Source of the DNA: Streptomyces asoensis
GTDB lineage: Bacteria; Actinomycetota; Actinomycetes; Streptomycetales; Streptomycetaceae
Length of the DNA: 64,000 bases
NCBI RefSeq assembly: GCF_016860545.1
Contig: NZ_BNEB01000002.1
Location: 682,001-746,000 of the forward strand
Reading direction: 5' to 3'
The position numbers and the translations under genes are program-made. Below the pieces are notes generated by a model that saw only the letters and a program-made list of their open reading frames with translations, was not told where the DNA came from and ran no database searches. This document shows, in pieces, positions 53,133 through 62,422 of the stretch. Position 1 is the stretch's first letter. Every line of letters begins with the position of its first letter.

Positions 53133-53834
53133 ATGGCAGAGCAGCTGGCGGGACTGGCCGACGACCGGGCCCTCCTGGGCCGTACGAGCACGGCCGAACG
53201 GGTTTCGGACATCCTCAGGAGCCGTATCGCCGAGGGCTACTTCCCGCCCGGGACCCGGCTGTCCGAGGACAGCATCGGCGGAGCGCTCGGGGTCTCCCGC
53301 AACACGCTGAGGGAGGCGTTCCGGCTGCTCACCCATGAGCGCCTGCTCGTCCACGAGCTCAACAGGGGGGTCTTCGTCCGGATCCTGACCGTCGAGGACG
53401 TCGAGGACATCTACCGCACGCGGACCCTCGTCGAGTGCGCCGTCGTGCGCGGCCTGGGGGAGCCGCCGTACGCCCTGGAGGGCCTGCGGGCGAGCGTCGC
53501 CGAGGGCGAGCGGGCGACCGTCGAGAACGACTGGAAAGAGCTGGGCACCGCCAACTTCCACTTCCACCGCGAGCTGGTCGCCCTGGCGGGCAGCGCCCGC
53601 ACCGACGAGCTGATGCGCAGTGTCTTCGCCGAGCTGCGCCTCGCCTTCCACGTCGTCGACGAGCCGCGCTCGCTCCACGAGCCCTACCTGCGGCGCAACC
53701 GCCAGATCCTCCAGGCGCTCGAGGCGGGGGACGGGGCGGAGGCGGAGCGGCTGCTCACGGGATACCTCGCCGACTCCTCGGCCCGGGTGGTCGAGGTGTA
53801 CCGGCGGAGGGTGGCGGAGGAACGCGCCCTCTGA
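53133..53834 (+). CDS. GntR family regulator (FCD domain)
   Basis: A 233-aa FadR-subfamily regulator: winged helix with RIAEGYFPPGTRLSEDSIGG and GVSRNTLREAFRLLTHERLLV (about residues 31-85), followed by an all-helical FCD ligand domain with NFHFHRELVALAGSA, whose His residues likely hold a metal. It is divergent from the MFS-DUF1445-pxpABC operon and shares the intergenic palindrome. A carboxylate such as 5-oxoproline is the probable effector, an inference. Confidence 0.9.
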   Translation: MAEQLAGLADDRALLGRTSTAERVSDILRSRIAEGYFPPGTRLSEDSIGGALGVSRNTLREAFRLLTHERLLVHELNRGVFVRILTVEDVEDIYRTRTLVECAVVRGLGEPPYALEGLRASVAEGERATVENDWKELGTANFHFHRELVALAGSARTDELMRSVFAELRLAFHVVDEPRSLHEPYLRRNRQILQALEAGDGAEAERLLTGYLADSSARVVEVYRRRVAEERAL

Positions 53835-53963
53835 CGGGCGCGGAACCCGCGCGGGGAGCCGCCGGAGCGCGGCCGGGAAGCGTCCGGCCGGCGCCCGCCC
53901 GCGCGCCGGAGGCGATCCGGGTCGTTTGGGTCGATGTCAGACCGAGGACCTAGTCTGTGCACC

Positions 53964-55493
53964 GTGACTTCGCCTGCGACGACGGACCGTGTTCCGCCCC
54001 AGCTCAGCGCGGGGCCGCGCCCCGCTCCGGGCCCGGCGGCCGACGAGGGGCTGGCGCGGCGGCTGCGTGCGCTCGCCTGCACCGCGCCGATCCACGACCT
54101 CGACGCGCGCAAGGCCAATCTCGCCGGCGAGTACTCCGTCTACGGCATGGCCGAGATCGCCCTGTCGGCCATCGACCTCGTCACGCTCAACATGGACTTC
54201 GACACCGGCGCCGACCACGACCAGATAGTGGCCCGCCTGATGCCGCGCATCGCCGCGCAGGCCCCGCGCAGGCCTGTCGCCGAGCACGAGCGGGTGGCCC
54301 GCTGGGTCCTGGAGAACCTGATCAACGTCGGCAGCGTCGACCGCGGCTTCCGCGCCGCGTACGGCACCTTCGCGCCGGACGGCACGTACGTGCGCCGCGA
54401 CTACGACTTCAAGCTGATCGAGGAGGTCCCCGGCTACGGCGGCGCGGTCTACCTGCGCACCACCGACGAGGCGGTCAACGTCCTCGTCGGCGCCCTGGAC
54501 ACCGACGTCACCAGCGCGCAGATCGCCGCCGAGGTCAAGCTCGAGGTGCTCGTCCGGCGCGGCCGTCTCGCGGACGCGCAGCTGGCCGCCGAGCAGGCCC
54601 GCTATCGCACCGTGCAGTACTCCGAGACGCTGCGCCGCGCCTTGGAGGCCACCCGGCGCAACGTCCGCGCGGTCGACTGGCTCAACGCCGTGCCCGACAT
54701 GATCGCCGAGGCCCTCGACCACGTCGCCGACCGCTACCGCCACGAGAACGCGATCCTCACCAACATCCGCAAGGCCCGCGACGAGATCGAGGACCCGGAG
54801 AACAAGCGGCGCGCCGCCGAACTGGTCGACATCGTCAAGGACTGCATCCGACGGCACACCCAGTTGCAGTCCAGGCTGCTGGAGGCCGGTCCGCTGTTCC
54901 GCGCCGAACAGGACCGCCAGGCCTTCGCCACACCCATGACGTCCGCCGGGACGGACCTCTACGGACACCTCGTCCTGCCGGTGCTGCCGCTGCCCTTGGA
55001 GCAGGCGGTCCGCGTCACCGACGCGTTCTTCGCCCACGGGACCGGGCTGCGCACGCCGGTGTCGGTCCGGTTGGGTGATCTCGTCGACCTGCTGTTGACG
55101 CCACCCGTGGAGCGGGAGCACCTGGGCGCGGAGATGCCGGAACCCGACCTCATCGCGACACCGGACGACAGCCGGTTCAGCGAGGCCCAGCTGACCATGG
55201 CCAAGGAGCTGCTCGATCTGCCGGCGGACGCGCCGCGACGGCTCTCGGGACTCCTCGAGGAGGCCCGCGCCAAGGACGGCGAGGAACTGGCCTACCTCGT
55301 CGCCCTGCTGGCCGTGCACGCCGCCAGCCCGGCCGTGGGCACCGCCTACCGCCAGGGCGAGGAGAAGCTGCTGTTCGCCGTGGACGACGGGACCGAACTG
55401 GACGACCCGGGCTTCGGCGGGGCCGACCTGATCGTCGGCACCGCGCTGCTGGACGCCGCGGGGATGGCGGCGGACCGTACGGAGGCGGCATGA
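53964..55493 (+). CDS. Condensin-associated MukF/JetA-like subunit (putative)
   Basis: A 509-aa soluble, mainly helical protein starting at GTG 53964. A TAGTCT -10-like box at 53951-53956 ends seven bases before it, suggesting a leaderless transcript. The N-terminal part could be a winged helix region and the middle (residues about 200-320: VKLEVLVRRGRLADAQLAAEQ, IRKARDEIEDPENKRRAAEL) is helical, as in kleisin-type MukF/MksF/JetA. The assignment rests on gene order with a smaller subunit and an SMC-like ATPase downstream, not on a strong motif. It is 52 bp upstream of the second gene. Confidence 0.7.
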   Translation: MTSPATTDRVPPQLSAGPRPAPGPAADEGLARRLRALACTAPIHDLDARKANLAGEYSVYGMAEIALSAIDLVTLNMDFDTGADHDQIVARLMPRIAAQAPRRPVAEHERVARWVLENLINVGSVDRGFRAAYGTFAPDGTYVRRDYDFKLIEEVPGYGGAVYLRTTDEAVNVLVGALDTDVTSAQIAAEVKLEVLVRRGRLADAQLAAEQARYRTVQYSETLRRALEATRRNVRAVDWLNAVPDMIAEALDHVADRYRHENAILTNIRKARDEIEDPENKRRAAELVDIVKDCIRRHTQLQSRLLEAGPLFRAEQDRQAFATPMTSAGTDLYGHLVLPVLPLPLEQAVRVTDAFFAHGTGLRTPVSVRLGDLVDLLLTPPVEREHLGAEMPEPDLIATPDDSRFSEAQLTMAKELLDLPADAPRRLSGLLEEARAKDGEELAYLVALLAVHAASPAVGTAYRQGEEKLLFAVDDGTELDDPGFGGADLIVGTALLDAAGMAADRTEAA

Positions 55494-55545
55494 GACCGGC
55501 CGGGGACCCAATGAACGAGCACGAGCACACCGAGGAGCCGAAACC

Positions 55546-56424
55546 GTGAGCGACCACGTCGAGCGGAGTGAGCAGGAGGCCGTCACCGCGCCGGCCTCCT
55601 CCGCCGTCACCCCCGCCGACGCCGCCGACGCGGCGCGGCTCGTCGCGTTCGGCCTGCAACCCAAGGTGCAGCCCGCCCGCGACCAGGAGTACGCGGAACT
55701 GCTGCGCCGCTACCGCGAGGACCCGCCGTTCGCGCGGCTCGCCGACGCCGTGGCCGCCGGACTGGGGCTCGTCGTCCTGGAGGTCTCCCCGCGCGCGGGG
55801 ATGGCCGTGACCGCCGCCGAGGACTCGGTGTTCGCCGTGCGGATGGGGGACTACGCGCGTCGTACCTCCGCCGACGGCGGCGACCGCTTCCTGCACGGGC
55901 TGGCGCACCTCTCCGTCGCGGCGATGGCCTTCCCCCGGCCCGAGGACCTGGCCGACGACGGGTACATCGGGCGCGTCAGCGTGAACGGCGTGGACGCCTT
56001 CGTGCGCCAGGCCTGCCGCCGTCTGGAGGAGCGCGCGCAGGAACAGGGCGAGAACACCGACCCCGCGACCGACGCGCCCGGCCTGGAGGCCGCCTGGCGG
56101 ATCTGGGCGAGACGCAGTTCCACCGGAGCCACCAAGGACGCGCGCAGACTCGCCGGTTCGACGACGGGCATCGTCGGCAAGGCCGTCGCGTTCCTCACGG
56201 ACTCCGGCTTCCTCCAGCGCACCGGCGACGACGGCGGCGGCACCTACCGCACGACCGCCCGCTACCAGCTCCAGGTGCGCGACATGGCGGGTGGCGCCGC
56301 GATGGCCGAGCTGCTGGAGCTGGGCGTCGTCCCGGTCACCGACGGCACGCCCACGCTGCTGCCCCCCGAGGAGACCGAGGACCTCGATCTGGTGGCCGAC
56401 GCCGGACTGCCCTTCCACTCCTGA
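55546..56424 (+). CDS. MukE/JetB-like subunit of an SMC-type complex (putative)
   Basis: A 292-aa protein, GTG start with GAGGAG nearby. Residues about 60-130 and 185-270 form two winged-helix-like blocks (FARLADAVAAGLGLVVLEV; STTGIVGKAVAFLTDSGFLQR), the shape expected of a MukE/MksE KITE subunit. The C-terminus is acidic. It lies between the larger kleisin-like gene and the SMC-like ATPase gene; position and size are consistent with JetB. Function is inferred. Confidence 0.7.
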   Translation: MSDHVERSEQEAVTAPASSAVTPADAADAARLVAFGLQPKVQPARDQEYAELLRRYREDPPFARLADAVAAGLGLVVLEVSPRAGMAVTAAEDSVFAVRMGDYARRTSADGGDRFLHGLAHLSVAAMAFPRPEDLADDGYIGRVSVNGVDAFVRQACRRLEERAQEQGENTDPATDAPGLEAAWRIWARRSSTGATKDARRLAGSTTGIVGKAVAFLTDSGFLQRTGDDGGGTYRTTARYQLQVRDMAGGAAMAELLELGVVPVTDGTPTLLPPEETEDLDLVADAGLPFHS

Positions 56425-56426
56425 GG

Positions 56427-56575
56427 CCCCGCGGCCGCGGACCCCCAACCCGCGAACCCCGAGCCCGAGAAACCCCGAGCTTCCGAAAATCCGATCCCCC
56501 CGGGTCCGCAAGGGCCTCCGCGTCCAGAGCTTCCGAAGCGCCCCCCGATCTGCCGAAGACTTACGAGAGTCCGCC
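56427..56575 (+). other. Short spacer with repeated GAGCTTCCGAA
   Basis: The 151-bp gap before the SMC-like gene contains GAGCTTCCGAA at 56477-56487 and 56527-56537, plus degenerate GAACCCCGAGC-like words at 56450-56475. It may be regulatory or simply low-complexity spacer; no gene is visible. Confidence 0.5.
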
Positions 56576-59500
56576 ATGTACGAGCTGTCCCGGGTCCGTC
56601 TCTACTCCATCGGGCCTGCCGGTGCGCGCTATGCCGACACCGTGCTTGACCTGCGGGGCGTCGGCGACGTCGTGCCCGATCCCGCCCCCACCCAGGCGGA
56701 GTTCTTCCAGGAGGAGCCCGTCGGCCCGCCGCGCCGGCCCGCGCCGGCGGGCGTGCTCTTCCTGGAGAACGGCGGCGGCAAGTCCGTCCTGCTGAAACTG
56801 ATCTTCTCGGTGATGCTGCCGGGACACCGCAACACCCTGGGCGGGGCCAGCTCCGGTGTGCTGCGCAAGTTCCTGCTCGCCGACGACTGCGGACACGTGG
56901 CGCTGGAGTGGCAGCACGTCCTCACCGGCGAGTGCGTGGTCGTCGGCAAGGCGAGCGAGTGGCGCGGGCGCCAGGTCTCCAACGACCCCCGCAAGTTCGC
57001 CGAGGCCTGGTACTCCTTCCGCCCCGGGCCCGGGCTGAGCCTGGACAACCTGCCCGTCGCCGAGTCCACCGCCGTACGTCCGCCCGTCGAGGGCGCGTCC
57101 GGCGCCCGGGGACGGCGGCGCACGATGAAGGGGTTCCGGGACGCCCTCACCGAGGCGGGGAAGGCGTATCCGCACCTGGAGGTGCACTGGGAGGAGATCC
57201 ACGACCGCTGGATCGAGCACCTCGGCGAACTCGGGCTCGACCCCGAACTCTTCCGCTACCAGCGCGAGATGAACGCAGACGAGGGCGAGGCCGCGGGCCT
57301 CTTCGCGGTCAAGAAGGACTCCGACTTCACGGACCTCCTGCTGCGCGCGGTGACCGACACCCGGGACACCGACGGCCTCGCGGACCTGGTCAGCGGCTTC
57401 GGCAACAAGCTCGGCCGCCGCGCCGAACTGATCGCCGAACGGGACTTCACCGCCGGGTCGGTGGACCTGCTCGGACGCATCGTCGAGGCCGCCGAGACAC
57501 GGGCACGCGCGCGGGACGTGCATGCCGGTGCCGAGCGGCGCACCCGAGCGCTGGCCCGGCGGCTGTCCGCGCGGGGTGTGCGCGAGAAGGCACGGGCCGG
57601 CGATCTCGCCCAGCGGGTCACCGCCGCCGCCTACGCCGTCACCCACTCCGAGGGGGCACGCGGGCGCAGCGCGCTGGTCGCCGCCGAACTCGCCTACCGG
57701 CACGCCTCGCTGGCCCTCGCCGCCGCCGAGAAGTCCGCCGCCGCCCAGAAGCGCGAACTCGCCGACGCGCGCACCCTGCACTCCGCCTGGCAGGCCGCCG
57801 AGGCCGTGCTCCGCCACCGCGCCGCCGCCGACCGGGTCGCGCGCGTCTCCGTGGCGATCCAGGAAGCCGAGCGCGACGCCGCTCCCGCGCTCGCCGCCCG
57901 CGCCAAGGCCGCCGTCGACCTCGTCCGGGCCCTGCACGCGGCCGCCGGGCGAGCCGAGGCCCTCGCCAACGAGGAGGAGGAACGCTCGGCCGCGCTCCAG
58001 GAGGTGGGCGAGTCCGCGCACCGGGACTCGACGTCCGCCGCGACCGACGCCCAGCGCGCCCGCAGCGAGGTCGGCCATCTGCGTCAGCGTCTCACCGAGG
58101 TCGAACAGGAGACCGCCGAGGCCGTCCGCGCGGGCTGGCTCGACGACAGCGCGCCCGACGCCGACCCGGCCCGCGCCGCCCTGGCCGCCAGCGACGCGGA
58201 GAAGACGGCCGTCGCCGCCTGGGACGTCGCACGCGACGCCGCGCGCAAGGCCGGCGACCACGCGCGCGAGGCCGCCTCCGCCGAGTCCCGCGCCGAGCTG
58301 ACCGCGGCCCGCGCCGCCGACGCGGCGGCGGCCTCGCAACGGTCGTACGAGGCCGAACGGTGCCTCGCCGAGTCCCTGGCCGGTGAGGAACGCCTCGCGG
58401 AACTGCTCGGCCTGACCGGCGCCACCCGCCCGCGCATCCCCCAGCCCCGGCAGAACGGCCCGACACCCGACGGCTCCCTCCTGACCCCCGAGGACCTCGA
58501 CCGCTGCGCCGACGAGCTGCGCGAGCTCCTCGACGACGCCGTCTCCTCCGCCGAACGGCAGCTCTTCGAGCTGCGCACCGCGGCCGCCGACGACTCCCGC
58601 ATCCTCGGGGCCCTCGGCGACGGCGGCCTGCTGCCGCCCGGCCCGGACGTGCTGGCCACCGTCGAGTTCCTCGGCGAGCACGGCATCCCCGCCCTGCCCG
58701 GCTGGCGCTACCTCGCCCAGGCCGTCGACCCGGCCGACCACGCGCGGGTGCTGGCCGCCCGTCCCGAACTGGTCGACGGCGTCATCATCACCGACCCCGC
58801 CTCCCACGCACGCGCGCGTGAGGCGCTCGGCGAGGCCGCCCTGCTGCCCCGGTCCGCCGTGGCCGTCGGGACGGCGGCCGCCCTGCTGGCCCCGACTCCG
58901 GCGGAAGACGCCGCGGACAGCGACGTCTTCCTCGTCCCGCCGAACCCGGCCATGCACGACGAGCACGCCGCCGACGAGGAACGCCAGACGCTGCGCGCGC
59001 GGGCGACCGAGCGCGACGAGGACATCCGGCGGCTCGCGGCGCGGCTCGCCAAGGACCGCGAGCTGACCGCCCGGCTCAGCTCGTGGCGCACCGGCTGCCC
59101 GGCCGGCAGGCTCACCGAGCTCGCCGGGGCCGCGACGCAGGCCCGCACGTTCGCCGAGGAGGCCGAGGCCGAACTGTCGGAGGCGCGGACCGTTCGCGCC
59201 GAGGCCGACGAGACAGCCGCCGAGGCGGCCCTGATCCGCGACGAGCGACAGGAGGCCGCGCAGAAGGCCCGGCGCGCCGCCGACGCCCTCGCCGGACTCG
59301 CCTTCCGGCTGCGCGAGCGCGCAGGCTGGCAGGTCAAGGTACGGGAACTCACCGACGAGGCGGCGGAGTCGGAGGCCCGCGCCCAGACCTGTCTGGAGCG
59401 CGCCCGCGCCGCCGACGAGGACCGGCGCGGCGCGCAGCGCGCCGCCGACGACGCCCGCCGTACCGCCCGTGCGCTGCGCGCCGAACGCGCCGAGATCGCC

Positions 59501-61204
59501 GGCGCGCCCGACGACGTACCGGAGGACGGCACCCAGACCTCGCAGGCGTCCCTGCCCGCCCTGCGCGAGGCCTACCGTGCGGCGTCACAGCTGTACGAGA
59601 AGGTCGGCGTCGGCGCCGACCTGCGGGCCGAGCAGGCCCGCGCGGAGAGCGACGAGAGCGCGGCCCGCGCGGAGCTGGACCGGCTCAGCAACAAGGTACG
59701 CACCCGCGCCGAGCAGCTGCTCCAGTCGCCGGACGGCTCCGACGGGCCGTCCCGGCAGGCCGCCGCCGCCCGGGCCGAGGAACTGGTCCAGCTCCTGGAG
59801 ACCAGGGTGTCCACCGCGAGCGAGCAGCTCGGACGGCTGCGCGGCGAGGCCGAGCGGCACGCCCCCGAGGACGGCGGGACCCACACCGAGCTGTCCGAGG
59901 AACTCCAGCCGCGCGACGCCGAACACGCCCAGGCCCTGCTGCGCACCGCCACCGCCGAACTCGCCTCGCGCGCCGAGGCGCTGGACCGCTCACGCGACGC
60001 CCACGCCGAACTCCTCGCCGCCCACCGCGCCGCCGAGGACGCCGCCGGCGGTTTCGACGAGATCGCCGCGATGCTCCGCGACCTGCTGCGGGAACATCCC
60101 GGCGAGGAGGACCAGGAGGAACCGGAGCCCTACCCCGGCACCCTCGAGGAGGCCCGCCACACGGCCGCCGAGGCCCGCCGCTCCCTGCGCGGCTGCGCCG
60201 CCGACCTGTCCGCCGCCGAGTCCGCGGTCCGTGAGGCCAGCGACATCCTGGTCCGGCACGCCAACTCCACGCGCTACGAGCAGGTCCGCACCCCGGCCCG
60301 CCAGCAGATCCGTGAGCTGCCCGCCGCCGCTCTCCCCGAGCACGCGCAGAAGTGGGCGAACGCCTTCGCGCCCCGGCTGCGCGTCCTGACGGACGAACTC
60401 GCGCAGCTCGAACGCAACAGGGACTCGATCGTGGACCGGCTGCGGGGGCTCGTCGAGTCCGCGCTCGCCACCCTGCGCTCGGCCCAGCGGCTGTCCCGGC
60501 TGCCGGAGGGGCTCGGCGAGTGGTCGGGGCAGGAGTTCCTGCGCATCCGCTTCGAGGAGCCCGACCAGACCACCCTCACCGAGCGGCTGGGCGAGGTCAT
60601 CGACGAAGCGACCCGCGCGGCCGTGAAGAAGAACTCCGACCTGCGGCGCGACGGGATGTCGCTGCTGCTGCGAGGGGTCGCCGCGGCCCTTCAGCCCAAG
60701 GGCGTCGCTGTCGAGATCCTCAAGCCGGACGCCGTACTGCGCGCCGAGCGCGTGCCCGTCGGCCAGATGGGCGATGTGTTCTCCGGCGGTCAGCTGCTCA
60801 CCGCCGCCATCGCCCTGTACTGCACGATGGCGGCCCTGCGGAGCAACGACCGGGGCCGGGACAAGCACCGGTACGCGGGCACGCTGTTCCTCGACAACCC
60901 CATCGGGCGGGCCAACGCGACCTATCTGCTGGAGCTCCAGCGCGCGGTCTCCGACGCCCTCGGTGTCCAGCTCCTGTACACCACGGGTCTGTTCGACACG
61001 ACGGCCCTGGCGGAGTTCCCGCTCGTCATCCGGTTGCGCAACGACGCCGACCTGCGGGCGGGCCTGAAGTACATCAGCGTCGAGGAACACCTCAGGCCCG
61101 GTCTGCCGCAGCAGGCCCCGGCCTCGGACGACGAGGCGGCCCAGGTGCGCAGCGAGATCACGGCGACCCGGATGTACCGGCGGCCCGCGCCGAAGGCGGG
61201 CTGA
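56576..61204 (+). CDS. SMC/MukB-like coiled-coil ATPase (JetC-like, putative)
   Basis: A 1542-aa ABC-type SMC protein. Walker A ENGGGKS lies near residues 64-70 and the C-terminal head holds the signature FSGGQ (about 1402) and Walker B GTLFLDNPIGRAN (about 1437). Two long Ala/Glu/Arg-rich coiled coils (about 290-620 and 800-1290) flank a globular middle near 675-800 (GGLLPPGPDVLATVEFLGEH, PALPGWRYLAQAVD) in the expected hinge position. It is larger than typical MukB. ATG 56576 is chosen by the MYELSRVRLYSIGPAG head start. It is the main motor of the three-gene system. Confidence 0.88.
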   Translation: MYELSRVRLYSIGPAGARYADTVLDLRGVGDVVPDPAPTQAEFFQEEPVGPPRRPAPAGVLFLENGGGKSVLLKLIFSVMLPGHRNTLGGASSGVLRKFLLADDCGHVALEWQHVLTGECVVVGKASEWRGRQVSNDPRKFAEAWYSFRPGPGLSLDNLPVAESTAVRPPVEGASGARGRRRTMKGFRDALTEAGKAYPHLEVHWEEIHDRWIEHLGELGLDPELFRYQREMNADEGEAAGLFAVKKDSDFTDLLLRAVTDTRDTDGLADLVSGFGNKLGRRAELIAERDFTAGSVDLLGRIVEAAETRARARDVHAGAERRTRALARRLSARGVREKARAGDLAQRVTAAAYAVTHSEGARGRSALVAAELAYRHASLALAAAEKSAAAQKRELADARTLHSAWQAAEAVLRHRAAADRVARVSVAIQEAERDAAPALAARAKAAVDLVRALHAAAGRAEALANEEEERSAALQEVGESAHRDSTSAATDAQRARSEVGHLRQRLTEVEQETAEAVRAGWLDDSAPDADPARAALAASDAEKTAVAAWDVARDAARKAGDHAREAASAESRAELTAARAADAAAASQRSYEAERCLAESLAGEERLAELLGLTGATRPRIPQPRQNGPTPDGSLLTPEDLDRCADELRELLDDAVSSAERQLFELRTAAADDSRILGALGDGGLLPPGPDVLATVEFLGEHGIPALPGWRYLAQAVDPADHARVLAARPELVDGVIITDPASHARAREALGEAALLPRSAVAVGTAAALLAPTPAEDAADSDVFLVPPNPAMHDEHAADEERQTLRARATERDEDIRRLAARLAKDRELTARLSSWRTGCPAGRLTELAGAATQARTFAEEAEAELSEARTVRAEADETAAEAALIRDERQEAAQKARRAADALAGLAFRLRERAGWQVKVRELTDEAAESEARAQTCLERARAADEDRRGAQRAADDARRTARALRAERAEIAGAPDDVPEDGTQTSQASLPALREAYRAASQLYEKVGVGADLRAEQARAESDESAARAELDRLSNKVRTRAEQLLQSPDGSDGPSRQAAAARAEELVQLLETRVSTASEQLGRLRGEAERHAPEDGGTHTELSEELQPRDAEHAQALLRTATAELASRAEALDRSRDAHAELLAAHRAAEDAAGGFDEIAAMLRDLLREHPGEEDQEEPEPYPGTLEEARHTAAEARRSLRGCAADLSAAESAVREASDILVRHANSTRYEQVRTPARQQIRELPAAALPEHAQKWANAFAPRLRVLTDELAQLERNRDSIVDRLRGLVESALATLRSAQRLSRLPEGLGEWSGQEFLRIRFEEPDQTTLTERLGEVIDEATRAAVKKNSDLRRDGMSLLLRGVAAALQPKGVAVEILKPDAVLRAERVPVGQMGDVFSGGQLLTAAIALYCTMAALRSNDRGRDKHRYAGTLFLDNPIGRANATYLLELQRAVSDALGVQLLYTTGLFDTTALAEFPLVIRLRNDADLRAGLKYISVEEHLRPGLPQQAPASDDEAAQVRSEITATRMYRRPAPKAG

Positions 61205-61230
61205 CCGGATCCAGGTGGTCCGCCCTGAGG

Positions 61231-61294
61231 GGCATGAGGGGCCTCGGCTTTTCGACACACAGCCGCGTGTCGAAAAGCCGAGGCCCCTCATGCC
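61231..61294. terminator. Perfect 28-bp inverted repeat, bidirectional terminator
   Basis: The arms 61231-61258 and 61267-61294 are exactly complementary (GGCATGAGGGGCC at the 5' end, GGCCCCTCATGCC at the 3' end) around an 8-base loop. It sits between the convergent SMC-like gene and the next minus-strand gene. Confidence 0.85.
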
Positions 61295-61339
61295 GGGCAC
61301 CTCCGCGCGCCGTCCTTCGCCCGCGTGGCGCCGACGGTC

Positions 61340-62002
61340 TCAGGAGTGGGACAGCCGGCCGGTGGCCTGCCTGCGTATCCGTGCCTGCGCGCGCTCGGTG
61401 ACCCGGGCCTGACGCCGCAGCCGGCGACGCTCGCGACGCAGCGAACGCGCGGTGCTGCTCGGCGTGGACACCACGCCGTTGCGCTGGTTCCACACCTGCC
61501 GGGTCACCCAGACGTCCAGCACGCCCCAGGTCGCCAGCACCGTGCTGACCACACTGCTGATCACCATGGGGAACGCCAGCCAGGACCCCGCGAGGGTGCA
61601 CAGGAAGGCGACCATCGCCTGCACCAGCGTCGCCGCGCTGACCAGCACCGCGCGCACGGCCGCCGTCCGCACCGGGTCCGGCATCCGGCGCCGGCGTGCG
61701 GGCTCCTCCACCCACAGCGTGCGCTGTGCCGTGCGCTCCCGCTCCCCGCCGGACGCGCGGCCGGGGCCGCTCGCGCCGCCGTAGGAGCGCCGGACGCCCT
61801 CGGGCGCCGTGTCGACGGCTCTTCTGGCCGCAGGGACGTCACGGCCGGTCGCACCGTGTCCGGTCGCCGCGCCGCCGCGCTCGTCGGCTGTCTTCAGCCC
61901 GCTCACCGGCACCACGTGATCCGGTTTCTCGGGTTCCCGCAATGCCGTACCGCGCGTCGCCGCGCCCTCCTCGGGCGCCTCACGCCGCTCCGCCGTGCCC
62001 AT
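61340..62002 (-). CDS. Hypothetical membrane protein (two-helix, Arg-rich tail)
   Basis: A 220-aa protein from ATG 62002. The N-terminal about 100 residues are Gly/Arg/Ala-rich and likely disordered. Two membrane segments follow (AVLVSAATLVQAMVAFLCTLAG; LAFPMVISSVVSTVLATWGV), and the C-terminus is very basic (RSLRRERRRLRRQARVTERA). No known family is recognised. Upstream in-frame reading to 63994 is antisense to the kinase gene and rejected. Confidence 0.75.
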   Translation of the reverse strand: MGTAERREAPEEGAATRGTALREPEKPDHVVPVSGLKTADERGGAATGHGATGRDVPAARRAVDTAPEGVRRSYGGASGPGRASGGERERTAQRTLWVEEPARRRRMPDPVRTAAVRAVLVSAATLVQAMVAFLCTLAGSWLAFPMVISSVVSTVLATWGVLDVWVTRQVWNQRNGVVSTPSSTARSLRRERRRLRRQARVTERAQARIRRQATGRLSHS

Positions 62003-62422
62003 CACTGTGTCACTCCCCACCGCCAGCAGACCGCTCGCCTTCGGATCGAAGACCCGACTCCCCAGTGGCTGCCCGGCTTGCGCTGTTTTACGCCGCCCGG
62101 GTGCTGCATACGGCACGTGTGGCCGATTCCGCCCCCGATTCCCAATGAGTAGGACGGTCGACGTGCCCCGAAGATTCCCGAGTTGCGAAAAATTCTGGCC
62201 AACTCGTGTACGAGACAGACCGGATCCGGCCGGTTCCCGAGGAGGTGATCCGGGGCGTGAATCTCCTGCAATACCCGGACAACGCACCATCTCTCGCCCG
62301 CAGGGCGGAAGTTCAGGTTCCGGACAGCTCTTCGAGTTAACGGCGCGTCGGTAGTAGGCTCGCGCCGTTTGTTGACGCACATGCGTACCCCCGGCCGGTG
62401 GGGGTTCGAGCTGGGGGAGGCC
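62003..62422. other. Intergenic region between divergent genes
   Basis: This 420-bp gap holds the promoters of the minus-strand membrane gene and the kinase gene. A TAGGCT -10-like hexamer lies at 62355-62360, and an ACCCCC/GGGGGT hairpin at about 62387-62408 directly precedes the kinase ribosome binding site. No gene is visible. Confidence 0.5.

Noticed and set aside
53937..55664. 575-aa minus-strand frame opposite the kleisin-like gene
   Set aside because: Translation is Gly/Val/Arg/Asp low complexity; shadow of the plus-strand gene.
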